Assembly: GCF_014649815.1 (NCBI RefSeq)
Contig: NZ_BMTT01000016.1
Location: 1-64,000, forward strand
From: Streptomyces mutabilis
Lineage (GTDB): Bacteria > Actinomycetota > Actinomycetes > Streptomycetales > Streptomycetaceae
Direction of reading: 5' to 3'
DNA: 64,000 nucleotides
This document shows, piece by piece, positions 8,844 to 17,690 of the stretch (position 1 is its first letter; each line of letters starts with the position of its first letter). Both the position numbers and the translations under genes were made by a program. The notes under the pieces were generated by a model that worked only from the letters and a program-made list of their open reading frames with translations, was not told the DNA's origin and made no database searches.

Positions 8844-11321
8844 ATGCCCTTGAGAGGGTTGAGCGCGAGAAGTAGAGGCTGGGCGGCGTTCGCCACCGCC
8901 GGTTTCGTCGCCGCGGGACTGCTGGCCGGCCCGGCCGCCAGCGCGCGTCCGGCGCCGGATCCGTCCCTGACAACGATGTCGATCAAGTCGCCCCCGGGCG
9001 GCGCGAACGTACGGGTGCTGATCTTCTACGGGTCCGCCGCGGCGGGCGACGAGTCACCGGTCGTGAACGCCGGCATTTCGGCCATCGAGCGGATCGGGCT
9101 GTCCGGTCCCGCCCGGGAACGCTTCCGGGTCGAGGCCACGGACGACGCCGACGTCTTCACCAACGACAAGAGGCTGAGCCGCTTCAACGCGGTCGTGTTC
9201 CTGACCGGCGGCGGCGACGTCCTGACACCCGCTCAGGAAGCGGGTCTGGAGATGTACATGGAGGCCGGCGGCGGTTTCGTCGGCATCCACGACGCGGCCC
9301 GCGCGGAGCCGTACTCGGACTGGTTCACCGGTCTGGTCGGCGCCCGCCCGGCCGCCTCCAGCCCCACCGAGGTCCAGCGGGCCACCGTCGAGGTCGGTGA
9401 CCGGCGCCATCCGGCCACCAAGGACCTGCCGATGGAGTGGAAGCGCCCCGACGAGTGGCTGAACTGGCAGCAGAACCCGTCCGGTGACGTCCACACCGTG
9501 GCCCGGGTGCGCGAGTCGACCTACGCGCCCGGAGCGAGCGCCAACGGCGCGGACCACCCGGTCAGCTGGTGCCGGGACTACGACGGCGGCCGGTCCTTCT
9601 ACACCGGCATGGGCGGCACGGTGTCGTCGTACGACGAGACAGACTTCCGCGCCCACCTGCGCGGCGCCCTGATGTGGACGACGCGGCTGGCTCAGGCCGA
9701 CTGCAAGGCCACCATCACCGGCAACTACGAGGCCGAGCGCCTGACCGAGCCCAACCAGCCGGGCCGGAACGACCAGATCGGCGAACCGCACGGCCTGGTC
9801 ACCGCCCCCGACGGCCGCGTCCTCTACATCGGCCGGGGCGGTGCCGACTCCTCCCAGCCCGTGATCACCGACTGGAACAACCCGGACATCGGCAAGGGCA
9901 AGGGCGAGATCCACGTCTGGGACCCGAAGACGAAGGAGGTCACCCTGGCCGGCGAGCTGACCGTCTTCGGCAACAAGGGCGGCGGCGACGAGCTGACCAA
10001 GGTCGAGGAGGGCCTGCTCGGCATCGAGCTGGACCCGAAGTTCTCCGAGAACGGCTGGGTGTATCTGCACTACACGCCGCACTCCGAGATCAACCGCGAG
10101 ACCCGCATGGCCGAGCGGCGGGTCTCCCGCTTCACGCTCGACCGGGCGACCGACAAGCTGGACCTCGGCAGTGAGAAGGTGCTGCTGAAGTGGCCGGTGC
10201 AGATCCACAGCTGCTGCCACGCGGGCGGCGGGATGGCCTGGGACTCCAAGGGCAACCTGTACATCGCCACCGGTGACAACAACTCCAGCGGCTTCAGCGA
10301 CGGTTACTCCGGCAACAACCCGGAGCCCGACTTCAAGGGCGTGTCCTTCGCCGACGCGCGCCGCACCGCCGGCAACACCAACAACCTCAACGGCAAGATC
10401 CTGCGCATCCACCCGGAGCCGGACGGGACGTACACGCTTCCCGAGGGCAACCTGTTCACCGGCAAGGAGACCGCCGAGGGCGGCGGCAAGACGCGCGGCG
10501 AGATCTACGTGATGGGCGTCCGCAACCCGGCGCGCATCTCCGTCGACACGCGGACCGACACCCTGTACGCGGGCTGGGTCGGGCCGGACGCCGGCGCCCC
10601 GTCGCCGATCTGGGGTCCGGCGAAGTACGACACGTTCGCCGTGATCACCGAGGCGGGCAACCGCGGGTGGCCGTACTGCATGGGCAACAAGCAGCCCTAC
10701 CGGGACCGCAACCTGCCGGACCCGTCCGAGCCGCTGGGCTGGTACGACTGCGACGCCCCGAAGAACGAGTCGCCGAACAACGACGGCCTGGTCAACCTGC
10801 CGCCGGTGACCGGCAACAACATCTGGTACTCGCCGCAGGGCGGCGGCCCCGACTTCCCGCGCGACGAGAACGGCGTCCCGTCGTACAAGCAGGAGGAGGG
10901 CACGTACAAGCTGCCCTGGCTCAAGGGCGGCGGCCAGGCCGCGATGAACGGCCCGGTCTACCGCTACGACGCGGACAGCACCAGCGAGACCAAGTGGCCC
11001 GCGTACTGGGACGGCAAGTGGTTCGTCGGTGACTTCTACGACGCCGACCAGCCGCGCAACGCGGTGCTGATGGACCCGAAGACGCAGGGTGACGGCGGTC
11101 TGCCGGTGCACTCGGAGTCGCTGAAGAAGATCGTGCCGGTCGGCAACGACGGCATCAAGAACCTGATGGGCTGGAAGTTCGGCCCGGACGGCGCGCTGTA
11201 CGTCCTCGACTACGGCCGCGGCTTCTTCACCTCGGACTCCAAGTCCGCCCTGTGGCGGGTCACCTACGAGGGCGGCGGCCCGACGCCGGCCGCCGGACAG
11301 CTGGCGAGGGGGACCGAGTGA
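8844..11321 (+). CDS. Secreted ThuA-domain / glucose-sorbosone dehydrogenase fusion
   Basis: The 825-aa protein begins with a long signal peptide (residues 1-34, ending near AASARPAP). A ThuA-like domain follows at about residues 50-285 (VRVLIFYGS...GGGFVGIHDAARAEPYSDWFTGLVGARP...GRSFYTGMGGT). A six-bladed quinoprotein-type GSDH/sorbosone dehydrogenase domain occupies about 300-815 (LLGIELDPKFSENGWVYLHYT, IHSCCHAGGGMAWDSKGNLYIATGDN, NGKILRIHPEPDG, GPDGALYVLDYGRG). Such fusions are predicted extracellular sugar or sugar-acid oxidoreductases, possibly PQQ-dependent. ATG 8844 follows AGGAGG by 5 nt; a GTG two codons earlier overlaps the RBS. It overlaps the next gene by 4 bases, so the two products are made together. 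Confidence 0.9.
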   Translation: MPLRGLSARSRGWAAFATAGFVAAGLLAGPAASARPAPDPSLTTMSIKSPPGGANVRVLIFYGSAAAGDESPVVNAGISAIERIGLSGPARERFRVEATDDADVFTNDKRLSRFNAVVFLTGGGDVLTPAQEAGLEMYMEAGGGFVGIHDAARAEPYSDWFTGLVGARPAASSPTEVQRATVEVGDRRHPATKDLPMEWKRPDEWLNWQQNPSGDVHTVARVRESTYAPGASANGADHPVSWCRDYDGGRSFYTGMGGTVSSYDETDFRAHLRGALMWTTRLAQADCKATITGNYEAERLTEPNQPGRNDQIGEPHGLVTAPDGRVLYIGRGGADSSQPVITDWNNPDIGKGKGEIHVWDPKTKEVTLAGELTVFGNKGGGDELTKVEEGLLGIELDPKFSENGWVYLHYTPHSEINRETRMAERRVSRFTLDRATDKLDLGSEKVLLKWPVQIHSCCHAGGGMAWDSKGNLYIATGDNNSSGFSDGYSGNNPEPDFKGVSFADARRTAGNTNNLNGKILRIHPEPDGTYTLPEGNLFTGKETAEGGGKTRGEIYVMGVRNPARISVDTRTDTLYAGWVGPDAGAPSPIWGPAKYDTFAVITEAGNRGWPYCMGNKQPYRDRNLPDPSEPLGWYDCDAPKNESPNNDGLVNLPPVTGNNIWYSPQGGGPDFPRDENGVPSYKQEEGTYKLPWLKGGGQAAMNGPVYRYDADSTSETKWPAYWDGKWFVGDFYDADQPRNAVLMDPKTQGDGGLPVHSESLKKIVPVGNDGIKNLMGWKFGPDGALYVLDYGRGFFTSDSKSALWRVTYEGGGPTPAAGQLARGTE

Positions 11322-13525
11322 TACGTGGACGAAGAATGTGGGCCGCGCTGCTGGCCGGCCTGCTGATGATGCTCGGACTGCAGGCGACGTCCGCCTCCGG
11401 GCAGCCCAGGACCGAGGCGAAGGCCGCCGCGGCGGACCAGGTCCTCACCTGGACCGCCGGGAACGACATCAGCAGGTACACGTCGGCGCCGGAGACGGCG
11501 GTGGCGGGTCCCGCCACGATCGTCTTCGAGAACAGTGAGGCGACCGGCAACACCACCGGCATGCCGCACACGCTGACGTTCGTGACCAGCGACCCCGAGT
11601 ACAACCAGGACGTCCAGCTCAACATCCTGGCCAACCCCTTCGACGACCAGGGCGGCAAGCACACCGCCGAGGTCACCCTCACCCCCGGCCGTTACCTCTA
11701 CCACTGCACGATCCCCGGCCACGGGGAGATGAAGGGCGTGCTCGTGGTGACCGAGGGCGGCGGTGGCGACGACACCACGGCGCCCGAGACGTCGGCCGAG
11801 GTCGGCGGCGTGCAGAACGCCGACGGCGCCTACGTCGGCTCCGCGACCGTCACGCTCGGCGCCACCGACGAGGGCGGCTCCGGCGTCGAGCGGATCGAGT
11901 ACGCGATCGGCGCCGACGGCGCCTGGCAGCCGTACACCACGCCGGTCGTCGTCGACCAGGTCGGCGAGCACACGGTGCGCTACCGGGCGTTCGACAAGGC
12001 GGGCAACGCCGCCGAGGAGAAGAGCGTGACCTTCGCCGTGGCCGCCCCGGACACCGACGACACGACCGCGCCGGAGACCTCGGCGACGGTCAGCGGCGAG
12101 AAGAACGCGGACGGTGCCTACATCGACATGGCGACGGTGACCGTCACCGCCTCCGACACCGGTTCCGGCGTCAACACCATCGAGTACGCCGTCGGGGACG
12201 GCGCCTGGCAGGCGTACACCGCGCCCGTCATGGTGCACGAGGCCGGCGAGCACACCGTGCGCTACCGCGCCACCGACAAGGCGGGCAACGCCGCGGCGGT
12301 CAAGAGCGTGGCCTTCACCGTCGTCGCCGCTCCCCCGCAGGACACCGTGCCGCCGGTGACCGGCGCGACCGTGGAGGGCAGCAAGGACTCCGACGGCGCG
12401 TACGTCGGCAGCGCCAAGGTGACCGTCAGCGCCACCGACGAGGGCGGCTCCGGGGTGGCCGGCATCGAGTACTCCCTCGACGCCGGGCCCTACCTGGCGT
12501 ACACCGAGCCCGTGATCGTCGACCGGGTGGGCCGGCACACCGTGAGCTACCGGGCGAGCGACAGGGCGGGCAACACCTCCGCACCGCTGACCGTGAGCTT
12601 CACGGTGGTGTCGGGACAGGTGCCGCCGCCGCCCTGCCCGGAGTACGACGAACGGCTCACGGTGATCGTCGGCACGGTCGACACGGGTGTGCCGAACCGG
12701 GTCACGAACAACCGGTGCCGGATCAACGAGCTGATCGAGGACGAGAAGGACTGGTCGTCACAGCAGCTCTTCCTCAAGCACGTCCGCGAGGTCACGGACG
12801 CGCTGCTGGACGAGGGTGTCGTCGACCGCCGCGAGTACCGGGCGATCAACAAGGCCGCCCGCCAGTCGAAGATCGGCGTGCCCGGCCAGACCGAGGGCTA
12901 CCGGGCGATCCTGGACGGCTCCCAGGAGTCCTTCGCCAAGTGGCAGCAGGTGGGCGGCGGTTCGTTCGCGCTGAACGAGGACGGCTCGATCACCTCAAGC
13001 ACCAGCACGCCCGGCATGGGCATGCTGTGGTTCCCGGAGCGCAAGTACGGGGACTTCTCGCTGAAGCTCCAGTGGCGGGACGACGCGCCCGGCACGGCCA
13101 ACACCAACGGCGGCGTCTTCGTGCGCTTCCCGCAGGTCCACGACCACCCGGAGGAGTCCCGGCCGGAGTGGGTCGCCATCAAGTACGGGCACGAGGTGCA
13201 GGTGTTCGACAGCCCGACCGGCGACATGTACAAGTCAGGGTCGATCTACGGCTTCGACCGGGTGGGCCTGGCCGGCGCCGGGGTGACGGAGAAGGGCACC
13301 TGGAACGACTACGAGATCCGTGTGGTCGACCAGCACTACTCCGTCTACCGCAACGGCGTGCTGATCAACGAGTTCGACAACACCGGCGGCCAGGACTTCT
13401 ACCCGCCGCGCTCGGACGACCCGGGCACGGACGGGCGGCGGTACGCCTCCGGTTACGTCGGGCTCCAGGTCCACGGCACGACGGACGTGGTGTCGTACCG
13501 GGACGTGAGGATCAGGGAGTTGTAG
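11318..13525 (+). CDS. Secreted cupredoxin / Ig-like repeats / DUF1080 fusion
   Basis: The 735-aa protein starts at GTG 11318, overlapping the upstream stop. A signal peptide (MWAALLAGLLMMLGLQATSASG) is followed by a plastocyanin-like domain at about 40-140 with a type 1 copper set (MPHTLTF, then YHCTIPGHGEM). Three similar repeats of about 90 residues follow (DTTAPETS...DADGAY...SGV..IEYA..DGAWQ.YT.PV....GEHTVRYRA.DKAGN) at about 150-430. A linker and a C-terminal DUF1080 jelly-roll domain at about 540-735 (SFAKWQQVGGGSFALNEDGS...FSLKLQWRDDAPGTANTNGGVFVRFP) complete it. DUF1080 domains include 3-keto-glycoside hydrolases and sugar-binding modules. The copper domain could pass electrons from the upstream dehydrogenase. 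Joint action is inferred from coupling. Confidence 0.87.
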   Translation: MIRGRRMWAALLAGLLMMLGLQATSASGQPRTEAKAAAADQVLTWTAGNDISRYTSAPETAVAGPATIVFENSEATGNTTGMPHTLTFVTSDPEYNQDVQLNILANPFDDQGGKHTAEVTLTPGRYLYHCTIPGHGEMKGVLVVTEGGGGDDTTAPETSAEVGGVQNADGAYVGSATVTLGATDEGGSGVERIEYAIGADGAWQPYTTPVVVDQVGEHTVRYRAFDKAGNAAEEKSVTFAVAAPDTDDTTAPETSATVSGEKNADGAYIDMATVTVTASDTGSGVNTIEYAVGDGAWQAYTAPVMVHEAGEHTVRYRATDKAGNAAAVKSVAFTVVAAPPQDTVPPVTGATVEGSKDSDGAYVGSAKVTVSATDEGGSGVAGIEYSLDAGPYLAYTEPVIVDRVGRHTVSYRASDRAGNTSAPLTVSFTVVSGQVPPPPCPEYDERLTVIVGTVDTGVPNRVTNNRCRINELIEDEKDWSSQQLFLKHVREVTDALLDEGVVDRREYRAINKAARQSKIGVPGQTEGYRAILDGSQESFAKWQQVGGGSFALNEDGSITSSTSTPGMGMLWFPERKYGDFSLKLQWRDDAPGTANTNGGVFVRFPQVHDHPEESRPEWVAIKYGHEVQVFDSPTGDMYKSGSIYGFDRVGLAGAGVTEKGTWNDYEIRVVDQHYSVYRNGVLINEFDNTGGQDFYPPRSDDPGTDGRRYASGYVGLQVHGTTDVVSYRDVRIREL

Positions 13526-13526
13526 G

Positions 13527-14552
13527 TCAGCTCTTCTGAGGGCGCGGCTTCTTCGCGCGGCTCGGCTGTACCCGGCTGGGTTCCCCCGGCATCTTCGGAT
13601 ACTCGGGCGGGTACGGCAGATCACCGAGCCCGTGGTCGTGCTCGTCCTTCGTCGCCAGCTCCAGCAGGGCGTCGAGGGAGTAGGAACGGTCGTCCATGCC
13701 CGCGTGCACGTCGCCGAGTTCGGCGAAGCGCGCGGGCATGGTCGTGATGTCGAAGTCCTGCGGGTGGGCGACGCCCACCTCGTCCCAGGTCAGCGGCGCG
13801 GAGACCGGGGCGTGCGGGCGGGGGCGCACGGAGTACGCGGAGGCGATGGTGCGGTCCCGGGCGGTCTGGTTGTAGTCGATGAAGATGCGCTCGCCGCGCT
13901 CCTCCTTCCACCATTTGATGGTGACCTGCTCGGGCATCCGGCGTTCCATCTCGCGTCCGACGGCGATGGCGGCGCGCCGCACCTGGGTGAAGGTCCAGCG
14001 GGGCTCGATCGGCACGAAGACGTGGATGCCGCGTCCGCCGGAGGTCTTGGGCCAGCCGCGCAGTCCGCCGAACTCCTCCAGTACGGCACGGAGTTCATGG
14101 GCGGCGCGGGCGGCGTCGTCGTAGTCGGTGCCGGGCTGCGGGTCGAGGTCGATGCGCAGCTCGTCGGGGTGGTCGACGTCGTCGCGGCGCACCGGCCAGG
14201 GGTGGAAGGTGAGGGTGCCGTACTGGGCGGCCCACAGGACCGCGGCCTCCTCGGTGGGGCACATCTCGTCGGCGCTGCGACCGCTCGGGAAGGAGATGTG
14301 CGCGGTGGGGATCCAGTCGGGCATGCCCTTGGGGGCGCGCTTCTGGTAGAACCACTCGCCGGTGATGCCGTCCGGGTAGCGCTGCAGGGTGGTGGGCCGG
14401 TCGCGCAGGGCGCGCAGGATCCCGGGGGCGACGGCCTGGTAGTAGCGGGCCAGGTCGAGCTTGGTGTAGCCGCGCTCGGGGAAGAAGACCTTGCCCGGGC
14501 TGGACAGCCGCACGGTCCGTCCGCCCGCTTCCAGTTCCACCGCTTCCGCCAT
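13527..14552 (-). CDS. LigD-type polymerase/primase domain protein (NHEJ)
   Basis: The 341-aa protein matches the stand-alone polymerase module of LigD (archaeo-eukaryotic primase fold): SPGKVFFPERGYTKLDLARYYQAVAPGIL at the N-terminus, HPWPVRRDDVDHPDELRIDLDPQPG with the catalytic DxD near residue 130, TSGGRGIHVFVPI, and IFIDYNQTARDRTIASAYSVRPRPHAPVSAPL. It extends primers and fills gaps with NTPs during end joining. ATG 14552 gives the normal N-terminus MAEAVEL; a longer start at 14588 adds unrelated residues. The C-terminal tail is basic (SRAKKPRPQKS). It converges tail to tail with the cupredoxin gene, one base apart. An ATP-dependent ligase lies 2 kb away; no Ku gene is in the window. Confidence 0.93.
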   Translation of the reverse strand: MAEAVELEAGGRTVRLSSPGKVFFPERGYTKLDLARYYQAVAPGILRALRDRPTTLQRYPDGITGEWFYQKRAPKGMPDWIPTAHISFPSGRSADEMCPTEEAAVLWAAQYGTLTFHPWPVRRDDVDHPDELRIDLDPQPGTDYDDAARAAHELRAVLEEFGGLRGWPKTSGGRGIHVFVPIEPRWTFTQVRRAAIAVGREMERRMPEQVTIKWWKEERGERIFIDYNQTARDRTIASAYSVRPRPHAPVSAPLTWDEVGVAHPQDFDITTMPARFAELGDVHAGMDDRSYSLDALLELATKDEHDHGLGDLPYPPEYPKMPGEPSRVQPSRAKKPRPQKS

Positions 14553-14647
14553 GCGAGCAACGGTAGGCGCACCCGGGTCACCTCGCACATCAGGCGGCGG
14601 GCCGCCCGGGGTCCGTTCGCCGACGGACGTCCCGGGCGGCGACGCGC

Positions 14648-16342
14648 CTACTCGGCCAGGGTGCCGTCGCTCATCCTGACCCGGCGGCCGGTGAACCGCC
14701 GGGCGACCATGCGGTCGTGGGAGATCATCACCAGGGCGCCGCGATAGTGGTGCAGCGCCTCCTCGAAGTCCTCCACCAGGGCGGGTGAGAGGTGGTTCGT
14801 GGGCTCGTCCAGGAGCAGCAGGTCCACCGGGTCGCGCAGCAGCCGGGCCAGCGCCAGTCGGCGCAGCTGCCCGGTGGACAGGTCACCGACCGCCGTCGTC
14901 AGGTCGGGGAGGCGGAACAGGCCGAGGCTCAGCAGAGCACCTCGGTGCTCCCCCGGGGCGCCGGGCAGCCCTGCCGCGTAGGCGTCCAGCAGGGTCCGCC
15001 GCGGGTGGGTGACCGCGGTCTCCTGGGGCAGCCAGCCGATGCGTTCGGGACGTGTGCACGTGCCCCGGTCGGGTCGCAGGTCACCGGCGAGGACCCGCAG
15101 CAGCGTGCTCTTGCCCGCGCCGTTCGCCCCGGTGACCAGGATCCGCTCGCCCGGGTCGACGGTGAAGTCGTGCACGTCGAGCCGGTCGCCGACGGCGACC
15201 CGGTGCAGGTCGGCGAGCGGGCCCTCGTGGTCCGTCTCGCCGCCCTCGACCCGGACCCGGAATCGCAGGGGCGCCGGGGGCGGCGGCACCGGGTTCTCCT
15301 CCAGGCGCCGGACCCGCTCCTTGGCCTGCCGGACACGCGTGGAGATCTGCTTCTCCACGCTGCGCTGATGGCGCTGGCCCTCGCGGTCGGCGTTGGCCCG
15401 GCGCCGGGGTCCCGCGGCCAGGGTATCGGCGGCGCGGCGGGCCAGGGCGCGCTGCTCCGCCAACTCCCGCTGCCAGTCGGCGTACTGCTGTTCCCAGCGG
15501 CACCGGGCGCCCGCCTTGGCGCGCAGGTAGCCCGCGTAGCCGCCGCCGTGCCGGTGCACGGTGCGGCGCTCGCCGTCCACCTCCCACAGGGCGGTCGCGA
15601 CGCGTTCCAGGAACACGCGGTCGTGGGAGACGGCCAGGACGCTGCCGCGGTGGGTGCGCAGGTGCTCCTCCAGCCATTCCACGGCCGGTACGTCGAGGTG
15701 GTTGGTCGGTTCGTCGAGCAGCAGGAGCTGGGGTGCGGCCGCCAGCAGGCAGGCCAGGCCCAGGCGGGCCTGTTCGCCGCCCGAGAGGCTGCCGAGGCGC
15801 CGGTCGGGCGAGATGTGGCGCAGGCCCAGCCCGTGCAGGGCGGACTCGACGCGGGCGTCGGCCGCGTAGCCGTCGCGGGCCTCGAACGCCTCCAGGAGCT
15901 CGCCGTACGTGGCGAGCAGGCCGTCGAGCTCGTCGGGCCCGGCCTCCGCCAGCGCCTCTTCGGCCCGGCGCAGGGCGGCCTCCAGGGCCCGCAGGTCGGC
16001 GAGGGCGTGGTCGACGGCGTCCTGGACGGTGTCGTCCGGGGGCAGGTCGGGGGTCTGCGGGAGGTATCCGGCGCCGCCGGGGGCGTGGACGCGGACGTGC
16101 CCCGCGTCGGACCGGTCGGTGCCGGCCAGGAGCCGCAGCAGGGTCGACTTGCCGGTGCCGTTCTCGCCGATGACGCCGATGCGCTCGCCGAGGGACACCG
16201 ACTGGTGCACGCCGTCCAGGAGCGGCCGGCCGCCGGGTGCGCGGACGACGTCGTCCAGGACGACCTGGAAGGCGCCCGAGCCGGGCGTGGACGTGGCAGG
16301 GGTGGTGGGGCAGGTGGGGGCGTCAGAGGTACGCCGATGCAT
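14648..16342 (-). CDS. ABC-F ATPase, antibiotic-resistance type
   Basis: The 564-aa protein has two ABC domains and no membrane segment. Domain 1 has GENGTGKST (about residue 60), LSGGEQARL and LLLLDEPTNHLD; domain 2 has GANGAGKST, LSTGQLRRLALARLL and LLLLDEPTNHL. The basic interdomain linker (about 280-340) carries the long Arg-rich helices that reach into the ribosome in this family. ABC-F proteins bind the ribosomal E site and either dislodge macrolide, lincosamide or pleuromutilin-type drugs or relieve stalls. A nine-codon aromatic leader peptide gene lies about 180 bases upstream on the same strand with hairpins between, the layout of ribosome-mediated attenuation. The drug cannot be named from sequence. 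Confidence 0.93.
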   Translation of the reverse strand: MHRRTSDAPTCPTTPATSTPGSGAFQVVLDDVVRAPGGRPLLDGVHQSVSLGERIGVIGENGTGKSTLLRLLAGTDRSDAGHVRVHAPGGAGYLPQTPDLPPDDTVQDAVDHALADLRALEAALRRAEEALAEAGPDELDGLLATYGELLEAFEARDGYAADARVESALHGLGLRHISPDRRLGSLSGGEQARLGLACLLAAAPQLLLLDEPTNHLDVPAVEWLEEHLRTHRGSVLAVSHDRVFLERVATALWEVDGERRTVHRHGGGYAGYLRAKAGARCRWEQQYADWQRELAEQRALARRAADTLAAGPRRRANADREGQRHQRSVEKQISTRVRQAKERVRRLEENPVPPPPAPLRFRVRVEGGETDHEGPLADLHRVAVGDRLDVHDFTVDPGERILVTGANGAGKSTLLRVLAGDLRPDRGTCTRPERIGWLPQETAVTHPRRTLLDAYAAGLPGAPGEHRGALLSLGLFRLPDLTTAVGDLSTGQLRRLALARLLRDPVDLLLLDEPTNHLSPALVEDFEEALHHYRGALVMISHDRMVARRFTGRRVRMSDGTLAE

Positions 16343-16435
16343 GGGTGATCCGCCATATCGGAAGACGTGAACAGGTGGCCGATACGGAGGGAGGGGTCAC
16401 CGACGGGCGGTCGGACGGTGTGAGAGCGGCGCGAC

Positions 16436-16489
16436 GGCCTGCCCGGGGACCCTGACGGGCAGCCGGACTCACGCCGCTTGCGCGCGGCG
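16436..16489 (-). promoter_or_regulatory. Two leader hairpins between the uORF and the ABC-F gene
   Basis: On the transcript (minus strand) a first hairpin has arms CGCCGC and GCGGCG around a 6-nt loop (plus-strand 16472-16489). A second has arms TGCCCG and CGGGCA around a 10-nt loop, extended by GGC/GCC (16436-16465). They lie between the leader peptide stop at 16519 and the ABC-F start at 16342. This fits a transcription-attenuation leader, but no alternative anti-terminator fold has been computed. Confidence 0.5.
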
Positions 16490-16518
16490 GCATCGGCGCC
16501 CGGTCTCCCGGGGCGGTA

Positions 16519-16548
16519 TCAGATGTAGAAGTAGTAGAACCCGATCAC
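16519..16548 (-). CDS. Nine-residue aromatic leader peptide (uORF) ahead of ABC-F
   Basis: Reading the minus strand, GTG at 16548 opens a ten-codon frame encoding MIGFYYFYI then TGA. AAGG lies 7 nt before the GTG. Five of nine residues are Phe or Tyr, an extreme composition that would slow or stall a drug-bound ribosome. The frame ends about 180 nt before the ABC-F start codon, with two hairpins between. Leader peptides of this kind control ABC-F and erm genes in other bacteria. The role here is inferred from position, RBS and composition. A chance short frame cannot be ruled out without conservation data. Confidence 0.55.
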   Translation of the reverse strand: MIGFYYFYI

Positions 16549-16585
16549 CCGGCAACCTTAACAGGCGAGGTCCCCGGGCCGCTCG

Positions 16586-16591
16586 TACAGT
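16586..16591 (+). promoter_or_regulatory. -10 box TACAGT giving a probably leaderless ligase mRNA
   Basis: TACAGT ends 6 bases before the ATG at 16598, so transcription would start at or next to the A of the start codon. No Shine-Dalgarno sequence is visible in front of the ATG. Leaderless transcripts are common in Streptomyces. Confidence 0.5.
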
Positions 16592-16597
16592 CGCACC

Positions 16598-17653
16598 ATG
16601 GATCTGCCCGTCATGCCGCCCGTGAAGCCGATGCTCGCCAGGTCCGTGGCGAAGATCCCGCCGGGGATGCACTACGAGGCCAAGTGGGACGGGTTCCGGT
16701 CGATCGTGTTCCGCGACGGCGCCGAGGTCGAGCTCGGCAGCCGCACCGGCAAGCCACTGACCAGGTACTTCCCGGAGCTGGTGGCGGCGGTGCGGGAACG
16801 GTTGCCCGAGCGGTGCGTGGTGGACGGCGAGATCGTCGTCGCACGGGAGGGGCACCTCGACTTCGACGCGCTCACCGAGCGGATCCATCCGGCGGACTCC
16901 CGGGTGCGGATGCTGGCCGAGAGGACGCCCGCATCGCTCGTGGCCTTCGACCTGCTGGCGCTGGACGACGAGTCCCTGCTCGACGTGCCCCTCGCCGACC
17001 GGCGGGCGCGCCTGGTGCGGGCGCTGTCCGGCGTCACCGCGCCGGTGCACGTGGCGCCGGCGACGGACGACATCGAGGTGGCCCGGCGGTGGTTCGAGCA
17101 GTACGAGGGCGCGGGTCTGGACGGTGTCGTCGCCAAGCCGCTCGACATGCGCTACCGGCAGGACGAACGCGCCATGTACAAGATCAAGCACGAGCGCACG
17201 GCGGACGTGGTCGTCGCCGGTTACCGCCTGCACAAGAGCGGCCCGGTGGTCGGCTCGCTGCTGCTCGGCCTGTACGACGGCAAGGGCGTCCTGCAGCACG
17301 TCGGGGTGAGCGCCGCGTTCACCATGAAACGGCGCGCCGAGCTGGAGCCGCTGCGCATGGACGACGTCGGGGGTCATCCGTGGGCCGCGTGGGCCGAGGA
17401 GTCGGCACACGAGGGGGCTCGGCTGCCCGGCGCGCCCAGCCGCTGGTCGGGCAAGAAGGACCTGTCCTGGGTGCCGCTGCGGCCGGAGCGGGTGGTCGAG
17501 GTGGCGTACGACCACATGGAGAACGGCGCGCGCTTCCGGCACACGGCCCGCTTCCGCCGGTGGCGCCCGGACCGGACGCCGGAGAGCTGCACCTTCGCCC
17601 AGCTGGAGGAGCCGGTCCGCTACGACCTGGCGGAGATCCTCGGCGGCCCCTGA
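16598..17653 (+). CDS. ATP-dependent DNA ligase, LigC-like
   Basis: The 351-aa protein has the nucleotidyltransferase motif I K-x-D-G (EAKWDGFR, Lys29 as the adenylated residue), motif III-like FDLLALD (about 120), motif IV EGVVAK-like LDGVVAKPLDMRY (about 180) and motif V MYKIKHERTADVVVAGYRL (about 195), followed by an OB-fold domain. It seals nicks using ATP. Stand-alone ligases of this size in actinobacteria are linked to Ku-independent or backup end joining and base-excision repair. It is divergent from the ABC-F leader region and close to the LigD-type polymerase. The mRNA looks leaderless. Confidence 0.95.
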   Translation: MDLPVMPPVKPMLARSVAKIPPGMHYEAKWDGFRSIVFRDGAEVELGSRTGKPLTRYFPELVAAVRERLPERCVVDGEIVVAREGHLDFDALTERIHPADSRVRMLAERTPASLVAFDLLALDDESLLDVPLADRRARLVRALSGVTAPVHVAPATDDIEVARRWFEQYEGAGLDGVVAKPLDMRYRQDERAMYKIKHERTADVVVAGYRLHKSGPVVGSLLLGLYDGKGVLQHVGVSAAFTMKRRAELEPLRMDDVGGHPWAAWAEESAHEGARLPGAPSRWSGKKDLSWVPLRPERVVEVAYDHMENGARFRHTARFRRWRPDRTPESCTFAQLEEPVRYDLAEILGGP

Positions 17654-17690
17654 CGGCCCCGGTCCGCGGCCGCCCGGCCCACCCCGGCCC

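Noticed and set aside
9054-11111. A 685-codon antisense frame in the dehydrogenase gene
   Set aside because: It is a GC-skew shadow; the plus-strand protein has clear ThuA and dehydrogenase motifs and an AGGAGG start.
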